Positions 1 through 6,103 of a stretch of 8,818 nucleotides of DNA are shown piece after piece; within the stretch, counting starts at the first letter, position 1, and each line of letters begins with the position of its first letter. The notes beneath the pieces are model-generated. The model saw only the letters and a program-made list of their open reading frames with translations, did not search any database and was not told the origin of the DNA. The position numbers and the translations under genes were made by a program. Origin of the DNA: an uncultured Phaeodactylibacter sp. (GTDB taxonomy: Bacteria; Bacteroidota; Bacteroidia; Chitinophagales; Saprospiraceae); assembly GCA_913062745.1 (NCBI GenBank), contig CAJXXJ010000119.1, positions 1 through 8,818 on the forward strand, in the 5' to 3' direction.

Positions 1-1460
1 TGTTGCAGAAGGCCCTTGGTGACAGCGTACAGTCCATAATGAACGCCTTACGGCAAAAAGACGATTTGAAATTTGAGCTCCCCGCTGCTGACAGCATTCC
101 CGATCGGCAGCGCAATGCTCACCTGCTCAGCAACCGCAATTTACAAACCTGGGTACACGCTGCTGTACAGACCGGAGCGATTGACGGCGGAAAGTTGTAC
201 GAGCGGCTGCGCAATGGCCAGAAACTGTCAGACTTTACCGGTAGCCCGAATACCGCTGCCGATGATGTGGGAGCGCAATGGGTAGCCTGGTTTGACCAAC
301 AGTACAATCAGCCCGTAGACGAAACGAAAGACGCCTGGCGCCCCGAGCGTATGGAGTACCGCTTCCAAACCCACCTGGAAGGCGCGCAAGAAGCTCCGAT
401 CCGGCTGGGTGCGGACGAGTACTACGAGGGACGGCTGGAATGGTTTTCCTATGAGGTCAAAGAGTCGCCGGAAGGGTCGGAGAATGGCGAAAAACGGGCC
501 CCGCAGGTACGCCATTTGATCCCCGCTGAGGTAGAATATCCTGGCATGCCAGCCGCAAGATGGTGGGAGATCGAAGACGGTACCGTCAACCTTTTGGCGC
601 TGGAAGCAAGTGCCACGCAATCCGGCCGGCTGGCGCTTATGGAGTTCGGCCTCATGTACAGCAATGACTGGTTTATGCTTCCTCTGCGCGTCCCGGTAGG
701 TGGCTTGCTGGACATTGAGAGGCTTGCCATCCGCAATGTATTTGGGGAAGTATCAGAAGCCCGCCACTACCGGGATGCTCCCAACAGCGACGCCTGGAGC
801 TTCTTTAAATTGAGCGGCAAATTACGGTCGCGCGGCCGGGATGAAAAGTACCTCTTCCTACCGCCCACGGTAGTCGACCTTAAGGAAAGCCCAAATATGG
901 AGGAAGTTTATCTGGCCCGCGATGAAATGGCCAATATGGTCTGGGGTATCGAGCACTTCATTAACGATGGTATTGACGGCAGGCGGGAGGGCAATGTGGC
1001 CGCACTTGATGTTGCTACTTATCTGCAACGGCTTTCGGAAGAAGCTTCCGGCAACCCTGACCCGGTGCCCACGCAGGAAAACGATGCCAAAGTACAGTAC
1101 CGGCTGGCAACGGAGGTGCCGGAATACTGGATTCCTTTCAAAGCGGTACAGATACCGGGCGGCGGTGGTGCTGTCCGCCTGCAGCGGGCGGCGATGCCCC
1201 GCGTATATCAGGGGTTGAGCATCGAACGCATCCGGCCGAGAACCAGCATGCTGCGGCCGGGCCTCGACGGTGACGGGTATCAGCCCTTCTTCATTCCGGA
1301 GGAGGAGGTGCCTAAAGCCGGCATACGCGTCACACGGAGCTGGCAGCGGGCGCGTTGGTACAACGGGCGTGTCTCCCTGTGGAGTGGTTTTCACAAACGA
1401 AACGGCCGCGGACAGGGCAACAGCGGGCTGCAGTTCGATAGCCTGCGGGAAAAACGTTAG
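1..1460 (+). CDS. Conserved protein of unknown function, 5'-partial
   Basis: The reading frame is open from the left edge to a TAG at 1458-1460, giving about 485 visible residues. The first codon that could act as a start (TTG at 3) is probably internal, so the N terminus lies outside the window. I do not know a function. The C-terminal half carries blocks that I recall, without a search, from an uncharacterised family spread across actinobacteria, cyanobacteria and other phyla: RWWEIEDG (residues 186-193 from the TTG), NDWFMLPL (221-228), YLFLPPTVVD (283-292), RDEMANMVWGIE (306-317), EVPEYWIPF (371-379), EEEVPKAGIRVTR (433-445) and GRGQGNSGLQFD (468-479). The last block sits at the usual C terminus, so the 3' end looks complete. 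There is no signal peptide or membrane segment in the visible part. Tryptophan- and acid-rich blocks suggest a large soluble protein. Partner genes would lie upstream, out of view. Confidence 0.85.
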   Translation, partial: LQKALGDSVQSIMNALRQKDDLKFELPAADSIPDRQRNAHLLSNRNLQTWVHAAVQTGAIDGGKLYERLRNGQKLSDFTGSPNTAADDVGAQWVAWFDQQYNQPVDETKDAWRPERMEYRFQTHLEGAQEAPIRLGADEYYEGRLEWFSYEVKESPEGSENGEKRAPQVRHLIPAEVEYPGMPAARWWEIEDGTVNLLALEASATQSGRLALMEFGLMYSNDWFMLPLRVPVGGLLDIERLAIRNVFGEVSEARHYRDAPNSDAWSFFKLSGKLRSRGRDEKYLFLPPTVVDLKESPNMEEVYLARDEMANMVWGIEHFINDGIDGRREGNVAALDVATYLQRLSEEASGNPDPVPTQENDAKVQYRLATEVPEYWIPFKAVQIPGGGGAVRLQRAAMPRVYQGLSIERIRPRTSMLRPGLDGDGYQPFFIPEEEVPKAGIRVTRSWQRARWYNGRVSLWSGFHKRNGRGQGNSGLQFDSLREKR

Positions 1461-1467
1461 CGTTTTT
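1450..1467 (+). terminator. Possible weak terminator overlapping the stop codon
   Basis: AAAAACG (1450-1456) and CGTTTTT (1461-1467) form a 7-bp perfect stem around a TTAG loop that contains most of the TAG stop. The 3' arm doubles as a T-run. The stem has only two G-C pairs, so it is a weak candidate, but it is placed exactly at the end of the gene and before a new promoter. Confidence 0.35.
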
Positions 1468-1540
1468 AACAAATAGGAAGCTTGGTACTTCGCCAGCCGT
1501 TACTAGTCTATTAAAAACTGCGGTACGGCGTTAAGCTTAG

Positions 1541-1580
1541 TTAACGTGCCCGCATGGCAGCTTATATTTGGTTATATTTG
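1541..1580 (+). promoter_or_regulatory. Bacteroidota-type promoter with tandem -7 boxes
   Basis: Two perfect copies of TATATTTG lie at 1563-1570 and 1573-1580, ten bases (about one helical turn) apart. Both match the Bacteroidota -7 consensus TAnnTTTG. A TTAAC at 1541-1545 lies 19 bases before the first box when spacing is counted from its TTA, and is a partial match to the -33 TTTG/TTG element. The second box has no good -33 partner. The -7 boxes end 23-33 bases before the ATG at 1604, a normal leader length. GTTAA (1530-1534) and TTAAC (1541-1545) also form a small inverted repeat over the -33 position, which could be an operator, though this is weak. Confidence 0.7.
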
Positions 1581-1603
1581 AAGTGTAATCAAAACGTATA
1601 GCC

Positions 1604-1927
1604 ATGAGAACTTATTTCCTGACCGCCGTTTTCGCCTGCTGCCTCTTTAGCGCCGCTTTTGCTCAGCAAAGCAATCAGAACCCGCGCGCGCAGCAAGCTT
1701 ATGAAGCCTACAAAAATCAGGTAAATACTGATGTGGCGGATACCGACCATGCCGCCACTATGGGCGTTACCATCGATAATACCTACGAAGCTTACGATCC
1801 TATTCAGATCAAGGAGGAGCGCCGTCAGGAGCGCCGTGACTTCCGCCGTCAGCTCCGCCTGGAGCGCGCCCGCCGGCCGATCATCGCTAACCCTGGACCG
1901 TGGGGTTGGAGAAACGGATGGTGGTAG
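1604..1927 (+). CDS. Small secreted Arg-rich protein, unknown function
   Basis: This encodes 107 residues that I do not recognise. Residues 1-20 are a clear Sec signal peptide (short basic N end, hydrophobic core, AFA before QQ), so the mature protein is about 87 residues and exported. The mature part has a Q/N-rich start, a YEAYKNQV and YEAYDPIQ stretch (33-40 and 61-68), a strongly charged Glu/Arg helix-like segment (about 70-91) and a PGPWGWRNGWW tail (97-107). The Arg-rich segment is encoded by a 10-bp direct repeat, GGAGCGCCGT, at 1816-1825 and 1828-1837. The start is supported by the signal peptide and by two consensus -7 boxes just upstream. A strong hairpin follows 12 bases after the stop, so it appears to be a single-gene transcript. 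It could be an envelope-associated or periplasmic small protein. No role can be assigned. Confidence 0.8.
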   Translation: MRTYFLTAVFACCLFSAAFAQQSNQNPRAQQAYEAYKNQVNTDVADTDHAATMGVTIDNTYEAYDPIQIKEERRQERRDFRRQLRLERARRPIIANPGPWGWRNGWW

Positions 1928-1939
1928 CCCATGCCCATA

Positions 1940-1983
1940 GAAAGTGGTTTTGCTGCTCATTACGGGGCCGCAAAACCACTTTC
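1940..1983 (+). terminator. 14-bp perfect inverted repeat, probable terminator
   Basis: GAAAGTGGTTTTGC (1940-1953) is repeated as its exact reverse complement GCAAAACCACTTTC (1970-1983) around a 16-base loop. It begins 12 bases after the stop of the small secreted gene, the usual place for an intrinsic terminator. The downstream bases are pyrimidine-rich (GCTTTCCTTC) but not a clean T-run, so efficiency is uncertain. The A/T-rich outer arms make it potentially bidirectional. It also argues against starting the next gene at 1931, because that start would put the hairpin inside the coding region. Confidence 0.65.
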
Positions 1984-2026
1984 GCTTTCCTTCAAAACAA
2001 AACCTAAAGCAAAAAACAACCTGCTA

Positions 2027-2605
2027 ATGACACGATTGCTGTTTTTTCTATCCGCCCTTCTATTTGTAGGCACTGCCTGTAACCGGCAGGTGCAGCGTAT
2101 TGAAACCGACACTACCGTTGACCTCAGCGGACGCTGGAACGACACCGATGCCCGCCTTACGGCTGCTGAACTGATCACTGAAATTATGGGGATGCCCTGG
2201 CTGGAACGCCATATGAGCAATACCGGAAAACGCCCCGTGGTGATCGTTGGAATGGTGGAAAACAAGTCCCATGAACATATTGAAGCTGAAGTCTTTACCA
2301 AAGAACTGGAGAAGGCCTTCGTCAGAGGCGGCCGGGTGCGCCTGGTAGAGGGCGGCCAAAAGCGGGAACAAATACGCCGCGAGCGCGCCGATCAGCAAAA
2401 TAATGCCTCCCAGTCGACGATGAAGCAATGGGGCCTGGAAGTAGGTGCCGATTATATGCTGCAAGGCTCTATCAACTCCATCATGGATGCTTACAAGCGC
2501 AAAAAGGTCATTTATTACCAAATTGACATGACGCTTACCAACATAGAGACCAACGAGATCGTCTGGATTGGGGACAAGAAGATCAAGAAGTTCGTGAAAA
2601 ATTAG
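2027..2605 (+). CDS. LpoB-like lipoprotein (penicillin-binding protein activator family)
   Basis: This encodes 192 residues. An in-frame ATG lies at 1931, but the ATG at 2027 directly precedes a lipoprotein signal peptide (MTRLLFFLSALLFVGTAC, lipidated Cys18), so 2027 is chosen. The body matches the LpoB (YcfM) family as I know it: DLSGRWNDTDARLTAAEL (33-50), RPVVIVGMVENKSHEHIE (69-86), GADYMLQGSINSI (140-152) and a C-terminal strand region YYQIDMTLTNIETNEIVW (163-180). In Escherichia coli, LpoB is an outer-membrane lipoprotein that crosses the periplasm to activate the glycan synthase PBP1b. In Bacteroidota the partner is not established, so only the family is claimed. The gene leads a cluster with a COG3014-type lipoprotein 25 bases downstream. 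No promoter motif is obvious between the preceding hairpin and the start. Confidence 0.88.
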   Translation: MTRLLFFLSALLFVGTACNRQVQRIETDTTVDLSGRWNDTDARLTAAELITEIMGMPWLERHMSNTGKRPVVIVGMVENKSHEHIEAEVFTKELEKAFVRGGRVRLVEGGQKREQIRRERADQQNNASQSTMKQWGLEVGADYMLQGSINSIMDAYKRKKVIYYQIDMTLTNIETNEIVWIGDKKIKKFVKN

Positions 2606-2614
2606 ACACAGATT

Positions 2615-2630
2615 GGTCAAACTGACCTTT
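2615..2630 (+). promoter_or_regulatory. Small hairpin just before a start codon
   Basis: GGTCA (2615-2619) and TGACC (2623-2627) pair around a 3-base loop, followed by TTT and then the ATG at 2631. It fills most of the 25-base gap between the LpoB-like and COG3014-type genes. It might modulate translation or partly attenuate transcription. With only 5 bp it could also be chance. Confidence 0.3.
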
Positions 2631-4163
2631 ATGAAGTATACCTACCCCGTTCTTTTCTTCATATCGTTGGCCTTTCTCAGTTCTTGTGCATCCTTCGAAC
2701 GCTACCGTGCGCAATTCAACGACATGGTGGAGCAGGGAAGCTATGAAAGTGCTGCCCGGCTCATCGAACGCAAGAAGTTCTACCGAAAGGACCGCAACCG
2801 GGTACTTTACTATCTGGAACTGGGCGCACTGGCCCGCCTTCAGGGTGATCTGGCCAAGAGCAACGAATATCTCAATCAGGCCGATTATCTGATTGAGGAC
2901 CGGCGTGCTTCTGTGGGTGCGCAGGGGGCAGCGATGCTAAGCAACCCCCGGGTGATGCCCTATCAAACGGAGTATTTCGAGAATATTGCGGTGCATTACC
3001 TGAAAAGCCTCAATTACCTGCAGCTCAATGACATCTCAGCCGCCCGGGTAGAAGCCCGCCGGACCAACCTCCGCCTGCAAGAGCTCAATGATGCGGTGCC
3101 CGATAAGCCGCTGAAGTATAACGACGACGCGCTGGGCCACATCATCATGGGGCTGAGCTACGAAGCAAATGGCGAATGGAACAACGCATTCATCGCTTAC
3201 CGAAATGCTGCTAAACTATTCATGGACGAAGACGGCAGGCCACAGCCTTACATGGGCGTTGAAATGCCGGAGCAGCTCAAATGTGACCTGGTACGCTTTG
3301 CCCGCCTCAACGGTTTTGGCGGGGAAGCAAGCCGCTACGAACGCCTGCTGCAGCCCCGCTGCAAAGAACAGAACGCGGAAGGCGGCAGTCTGGTACTCTT
3401 TTGGGAAAATGGGCAGGGCCCCATCAAAGAACAGAATATTCTCGGATTCGATATGTTTCGCGATCAGGATGACCGGCAGCTGCACTTCGTCAATCGCAAC
3501 AACGACATGGACTACTTTGTGGAGCCTGAAGCTTACAGCCGTTACGACGGCCTTGAAGCGATAAACAATATTCGTGTAGCCTTACCGGCATTTCGCGAAC
3601 GCCAATACCCGCTGCGACGAGCGGAGGTGGTCTACCCCGGCGGTATGAAACGGCTGGAGATGGTAGAAAACCTGAATGTTGTGGCACAGCAGTCCCTGCG
3701 AGACCGTTTCGGCAGAGAACTGGCCAATGCACTGCTCCGTCTCGCAGCTAAAGAAGCAGTCGAAGCCGGGTTGCGATCTGTTAAGACTAAGAAGAAAAGC
3801 GACGATGAAGAGGACAGCGATCAGGAGAAAGCAAAAGCTGATGACGACGACGAAAAGGAAGACGAGGAATATTCCGAAACCCTGGGTATACTGCTCGGCG
3901 CTACCGCTGATATCGTCAACACCATCACCGAGCGTGCGGATACCCGTTCCTGGCAGTCTTTGCCCGCAGAAATCGCCTACCGCCGCATCCCCCTGAATAA
4001 GGGGCAGAACGACATTGAAGTCCACTTTTACAATCAGTTCAATCAGCGGATGGAGAGCCACCGCCTGCACGTTACCGGCAACGGAAGGCTGCAGGTGCGC
4101 AGCCTCATCACGCCGGATGCTGAAGTCATTCAACCTACAAAACAACAACAGATTAAGCCATGA
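2631..4163 (+). CDS. COG3014-type TPR-like lipoprotein
   Basis: This encodes 510 residues from the ATG at 2631. A TTG six codons upstream is in frame but would spoil the lipoprotein signal (MKYTYPVLFFISLAFLSSC, lipidated Cys19). Residues about 20-200 are helical and TPR-like (Tyr/Ala/Leu patterns around FNDMVEQGSYESAARLIE and EYLNQADYLIED). The middle segment, about 250-380, holds FWENGQGPIKEQ (257-268) and VVYPGGMKRLE (333-343). The C terminus (about 415-490) has GATADIVNTITERADTRSWQ followed by LPAEIAYRRIPL, all typical of COG3014 from memory. Function is unproven. In several Gram-negative groups COG3014 genes sit beside LpoB-type lipoproteins, as here, which points to an outer-membrane or periplasmic complex. 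A Lys/Asp/Glu-rich insert at 385-414 (bases about 3783-3872) looks disordered. The stop overlaps the next start as ATGA. Confidence 0.85.
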   Translation: MKYTYPVLFFISLAFLSSCASFERYRAQFNDMVEQGSYESAARLIERKKFYRKDRNRVLYYLELGALARLQGDLAKSNEYLNQADYLIEDRRASVGAQGAAMLSNPRVMPYQTEYFENIAVHYLKSLNYLQLNDISAARVEARRTNLRLQELNDAVPDKPLKYNDDALGHIIMGLSYEANGEWNNAFIAYRNAAKLFMDEDGRPQPYMGVEMPEQLKCDLVRFARLNGFGGEASRYERLLQPRCKEQNAEGGSLVLFWENGQGPIKEQNILGFDMFRDQDDRQLHFVNRNNDMDYFVEPEAYSRYDGLEAINNIRVALPAFRERQYPLRRAEVVYPGGMKRLEMVENLNVVAQQSLRDRFGRELANALLRLAAKEAVEAGLRSVKTKKKSDDEEDSDQEKAKADDDDEKEDEEYSETLGILLGATADIVNTITERADTRSWQSLPAEIAYRRIPLNKGQNDIEVHFYNQFNQRMESHRLHVTGNGRLQVRSLITPDAEVIQPTKQQQIKP

Positions 4164-4870
4164 AAACGATACTACTTACCTTTGCTATGATGCTGATGGC
4201 CGGCCTGACCTTCGGACAAGACAAAATGGACGTGGTCTACCTCAAAGACGGGCGCGTGATCAAAGGCTCGATCATCAAGCCGCTTGATGCGGAAGGGGTG
4301 CAGATCATGACTACGGAGAGCGATGTTTACACTTTTTCCGCTAAGGAAGTGCTGCGCGTGACGCGTGAGGAAATCGATCACGATAACCTGAAGAATAAAA
4401 TCATCGTACACGATGGCGAAGGGTTCACCAACATCACCACCCTCGGCTACGGCTTCGGCATCGGAGATGTTGGTGAAGGCAGGGCTGCAGCCGATAATGA
4501 TGCCAATTACTTCGCCATACATACCGTCAACGGCTACCACCTGACTCGAAATTTGAGCCTCGGCGTTGGCGTCGGCGTCGAATGGTTTGGTGATTACGAG
4601 CTTATCCCCGTGTATGCAGATATCCGGTTCTATCCCGGGCTGACGGAGTGGGCACCGTTCTTCTACGGCGATGTCGGCTACGGCCTCGGTGTGCTGGATG
4701 ATACAAACGATGGCGGCTTCATGGCTGGCGTGGGCGGCGGCGTTCAGCGATCGCTCAACCCGAATATGGCGCTCGTGGCCTCGCTCGGCTACCGCTTTCA
4801 GGCCAATGCAGTCGGGCTGGATGAGCTGAACGCTAACTATTTGCAGCTCAGCGTAGGCTTCAAGTTCTAA
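4160..4870 (+). CDS. Outer-membrane beta-barrel protein with N-terminal beta domain
   Basis: This encodes 236 residues. Residues 1-19 form a signal peptide (cleavage likely TFG before QDK). Residues 23-70 hold a small beta domain, VVYLKDGRVIKGSII then VYTFSAKEVLRV, a module often seen at the N end of Bacteroidota envelope proteins. Residues about 90-236 alternate glycine and aromatic residues in short amphipathic strands (LGYGFGIG, LGVGVGVEWF, FFYGDVGYGLG, MAGVGGGVQR) and end in VGFKF, with the terminal Phe typical of outer-membrane barrels. Size and strand pattern suggest an eight-stranded OmpA/OmpW-like barrel. Its ATG overlaps the stop of the preceding lipoprotein gene (ATGA, 4160-4163), indicating translational coupling. 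It probably works with the two lipoproteins, perhaps as an anchor or pore, though no function is shown. Confidence 0.85.
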   Translation: MKTILLTFAMMLMAGLTFGQDKMDVVYLKDGRVIKGSIIKPLDAEGVQIMTTESDVYTFSAKEVLRVTREEIDHDNLKNKIIVHDGEGFTNITTLGYGFGIGDVGEGRAAADNDANYFAIHTVNGYHLTRNLSLGVGVGVEWFGDYELIPVYADIRFYPGLTEWAPFFYGDVGYGLGVLDDTNDGGFMAGVGGGVQRSLNPNMALVASLGYRFQANAVGLDELNANYLQLSVGFKF

Positions 4871-4880
4871 ATAAATCTTC

Positions 4881-4888
4881 TATCTTGC
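4881..4888 (+). promoter_or_regulatory. Possible -7 element before the GNAT-CNB gene
   Basis: TATCTTGC resembles TAnnTTTG with one T missing and lies 6 bases before the ATG at 4895, so any transcript would be nearly leaderless. No clear -33 element is seen. Since the gene is only 24 bases behind the barrel gene and no terminator lies between, read-through from upstream is equally likely. Confidence 0.25.
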
Positions 4889-4894
4889 CCAATT

Positions 4895-5962
4895 ATGGGG
4901 CTAACCAGCAATATAGCATTAGAATGGGATCTGTGGATCGGGCCGTTTCGTGCGTTCTTCGTGACCAGCGATGAAGACCGCATCGCCTGCCAGAAGTTAT
5001 CAGGAGGCAGTGCCTCATCCACAGCTCCCAACCCTCAACAGTTGCTTGTCGCTTGCCAGGATACCCGAAAAGGCCGTCTCGTCGCCTGCCTGAACATGGG
5101 GGATGCGAAACAACAGGCCGGGGACAGCCCATTTTCTTTTGTCCCGGAAACCTACCTGGAGCAAGCTACTCTGCTTTCCGATTTGTCTTTTGAAAATACC
5201 TATCTCGATACGCCGGCACTGCCGGTATTGCTCAGCCATTGCTTTGTGGAGACGCTCAAAGCCGGTGGGCTCTGCCTGCTGATGACCTGTGACCCCGGGC
5301 ACTACTCCATCTACAAGCGCCTGGGGATGAGGCCGGTGGGCGGCTTACAAAAAAACGGCACAGCGGACTTTCAAATCCCGATGATCGGACTGCCTGATTT
5401 GGACTACCTGTCCATTATCCACTCTCCTCTGCTGCCGATGCTGAGAGGTATCCGGTTTGACCGATACAAAAGAATTTGTGAGTGGTATTATCAGCTGGTG
5501 CGCGACCACAAGGAACTACAGATCGGCGGCAGCTACTTCCCGGAAGATCAAAACAACTTCAAGGGGCACCACCTGATCACTGAAGGCTTGAGCGAAGCCG
5601 GCCGTAAAGCTCTGCTGAGCGATGCCATCGTCATCACCTGCGGAGAAGGAGAAACGCTGATCAAAGAAAACGACGGCGGCAAATCCTTTGGCTACGTGCG
5701 CAAAGGCCTGGTGCGCATCGAAATCAAAGGGCAGCCGGTCGTGCTGCTGGGCGAGGGGGATATTTTTGGAGAAATCGCTTTCATCCTGCATACCAAGCGA
5801 AGTGCCCAAGTTATCTCTGCCAGTTCCGAGACAGAAGTCGTCCTGTTCAGAGAGTCAGCCATTGACCACCTGGAACTGGAATCTGACCGCACGGTGCTGT
5901 GGCGCAACCTGGCACAGGTATTGGCACAGCGGGTGGTAATGACTAATAAGATGCTGACCTAG
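4895..5962 (+). CDS. GNAT-like acyltransferase fused to cyclic-nucleotide-binding domain
   Basis: This encodes 355 residues with no signal peptide, so it is predicted to be cytoplasmic. Residues about 1-200 resemble the FeeM/N-acyl-amino-acid-synthase branch of the GNAT fold: paired strands LLVACQDTRKGRLVACLNMG (50-69), a helix after TPALPVLLSHCF (106-117), then HYSIYKRLGMRPVGG (136-150). The usual RxxGxG/A acetyl-CoA loop is not evident, as in other FeeM-like members. Residues about 235-345 form a CRP-type cyclic-nucleotide-binding domain. Its phosphate-binding cassette is well preserved: GEGDIFGEIAF (286-296) with Glu293, and KRSAQV (301-306) with Arg302. No helix-turn-helix follows, so it is not a transcription factor. 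By inference the nucleotide gates acyl transfer. Mycobacterial KATmt lysine acetyltransferases combine the same two folds in the opposite order. The substrate is unknown. Confidence 0.8.
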   Translation: MGLTSNIALEWDLWIGPFRAFFVTSDEDRIACQKLSGGSASSTAPNPQQLLVACQDTRKGRLVACLNMGDAKQQAGDSPFSFVPETYLEQATLLSDLSFENTYLDTPALPVLLSHCFVETLKAGGLCLLMTCDPGHYSIYKRLGMRPVGGLQKNGTADFQIPMIGLPDLDYLSIIHSPLLPMLRGIRFDRYKRICEWYYQLVRDHKELQIGGSYFPEDQNNFKGHHLITEGLSEAGRKALLSDAIVITCGEGETLIKENDGGKSFGYVRKGLVRIEIKGQPVVLLGEGDIFGEIAFILHTKRSAQVISASSETEVVLFRESAIDHLELESDRTVLWRNLAQVLAQRVVMTNKMLT

Positions 5963-5972
5963 TGGAACCCGA

Positions 5973-5992
5973 GGTTGCCGACGGCAACTTTT
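5973..5992 (+). terminator. Intrinsic terminator of the GNAT-CNB gene
   Basis: GTTGCC (5974-5979) pairs with GGCAAC (5983-5988) around a GAC loop, with a possible extra G-U pair outside, followed at once by TTTT (5989-5992). It begins 12 bases after the stop codon. This is a compact GC-rich stem plus T-run, the best-formed rho-independent terminator in the window. Confidence 0.65.
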
Positions 5993-6036
5993 GAGGCCAC
6001 TCTTCCCTGCCTGACTGCGCCGGGCAGGCAAAGTTG
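5985..6036. repeat. Nested inverted repeats in the intergenic region
   Basis: CCTGCCTG (6006-6013) can pair with CGGGCAGG (6021-6028), including one G-T, around a 7-base loop. This hairpin is enclosed by CAACTTTTG (5985-5993) and CAAAGTTG (6029-6036), which pair with one bulged T. The outer arm shares bases with the terminator stem just before it, so the two folds exclude each other. It may be a structured leader, or one copy of a dispersed palindromic element. The rest of 6037-6103 shows no clear promoter. Confidence 0.45.
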
Positions 6037-6103
6037 GATAACTCCTTACGTGGCGCGGCTGTCCGTTTCTCCAAAAAAACCTTAACTTCCCTGAAAAAAG
6101 CAC

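Noticed and set aside
858..1472. Minus-strand open frame of 204 codons opposite the first gene
   Set aside because: The + strand carries several conserved blocks across this stretch, while the minus-strand product has no recognisable domain or start context.
1931..2026. ATG at 1931 as the start of the LpoB-like gene
   Set aside because: It would add 32 residues in front of a clear lipoprotein signal peptide and place the perfect 14-bp hairpin inside the coding region. The ATG at 2027 fits much better.
2613..2630. TTG at 2613 as the start of the COG3014-type gene
   Set aside because: It adds six residues before a standard lipoprotein signal and lies within a small hairpin. The ATG at 2631 is preferred.
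3582..4148. Minus-strand open frame of 188 codons with a hydrophobic stretch
   Set aside because: The hydrophobic run is the antisense of the Lys/Asp/Glu-rich insert. It is a by-product of that composition, not a membrane protein.
5963..6103. Mobile element remnant or small RNA gene
   Set aside because: No transposase, target-site duplication or clear terminal repeats are visible, and no promoter for an independent RNA was found. Only the inverted repeats are supported.
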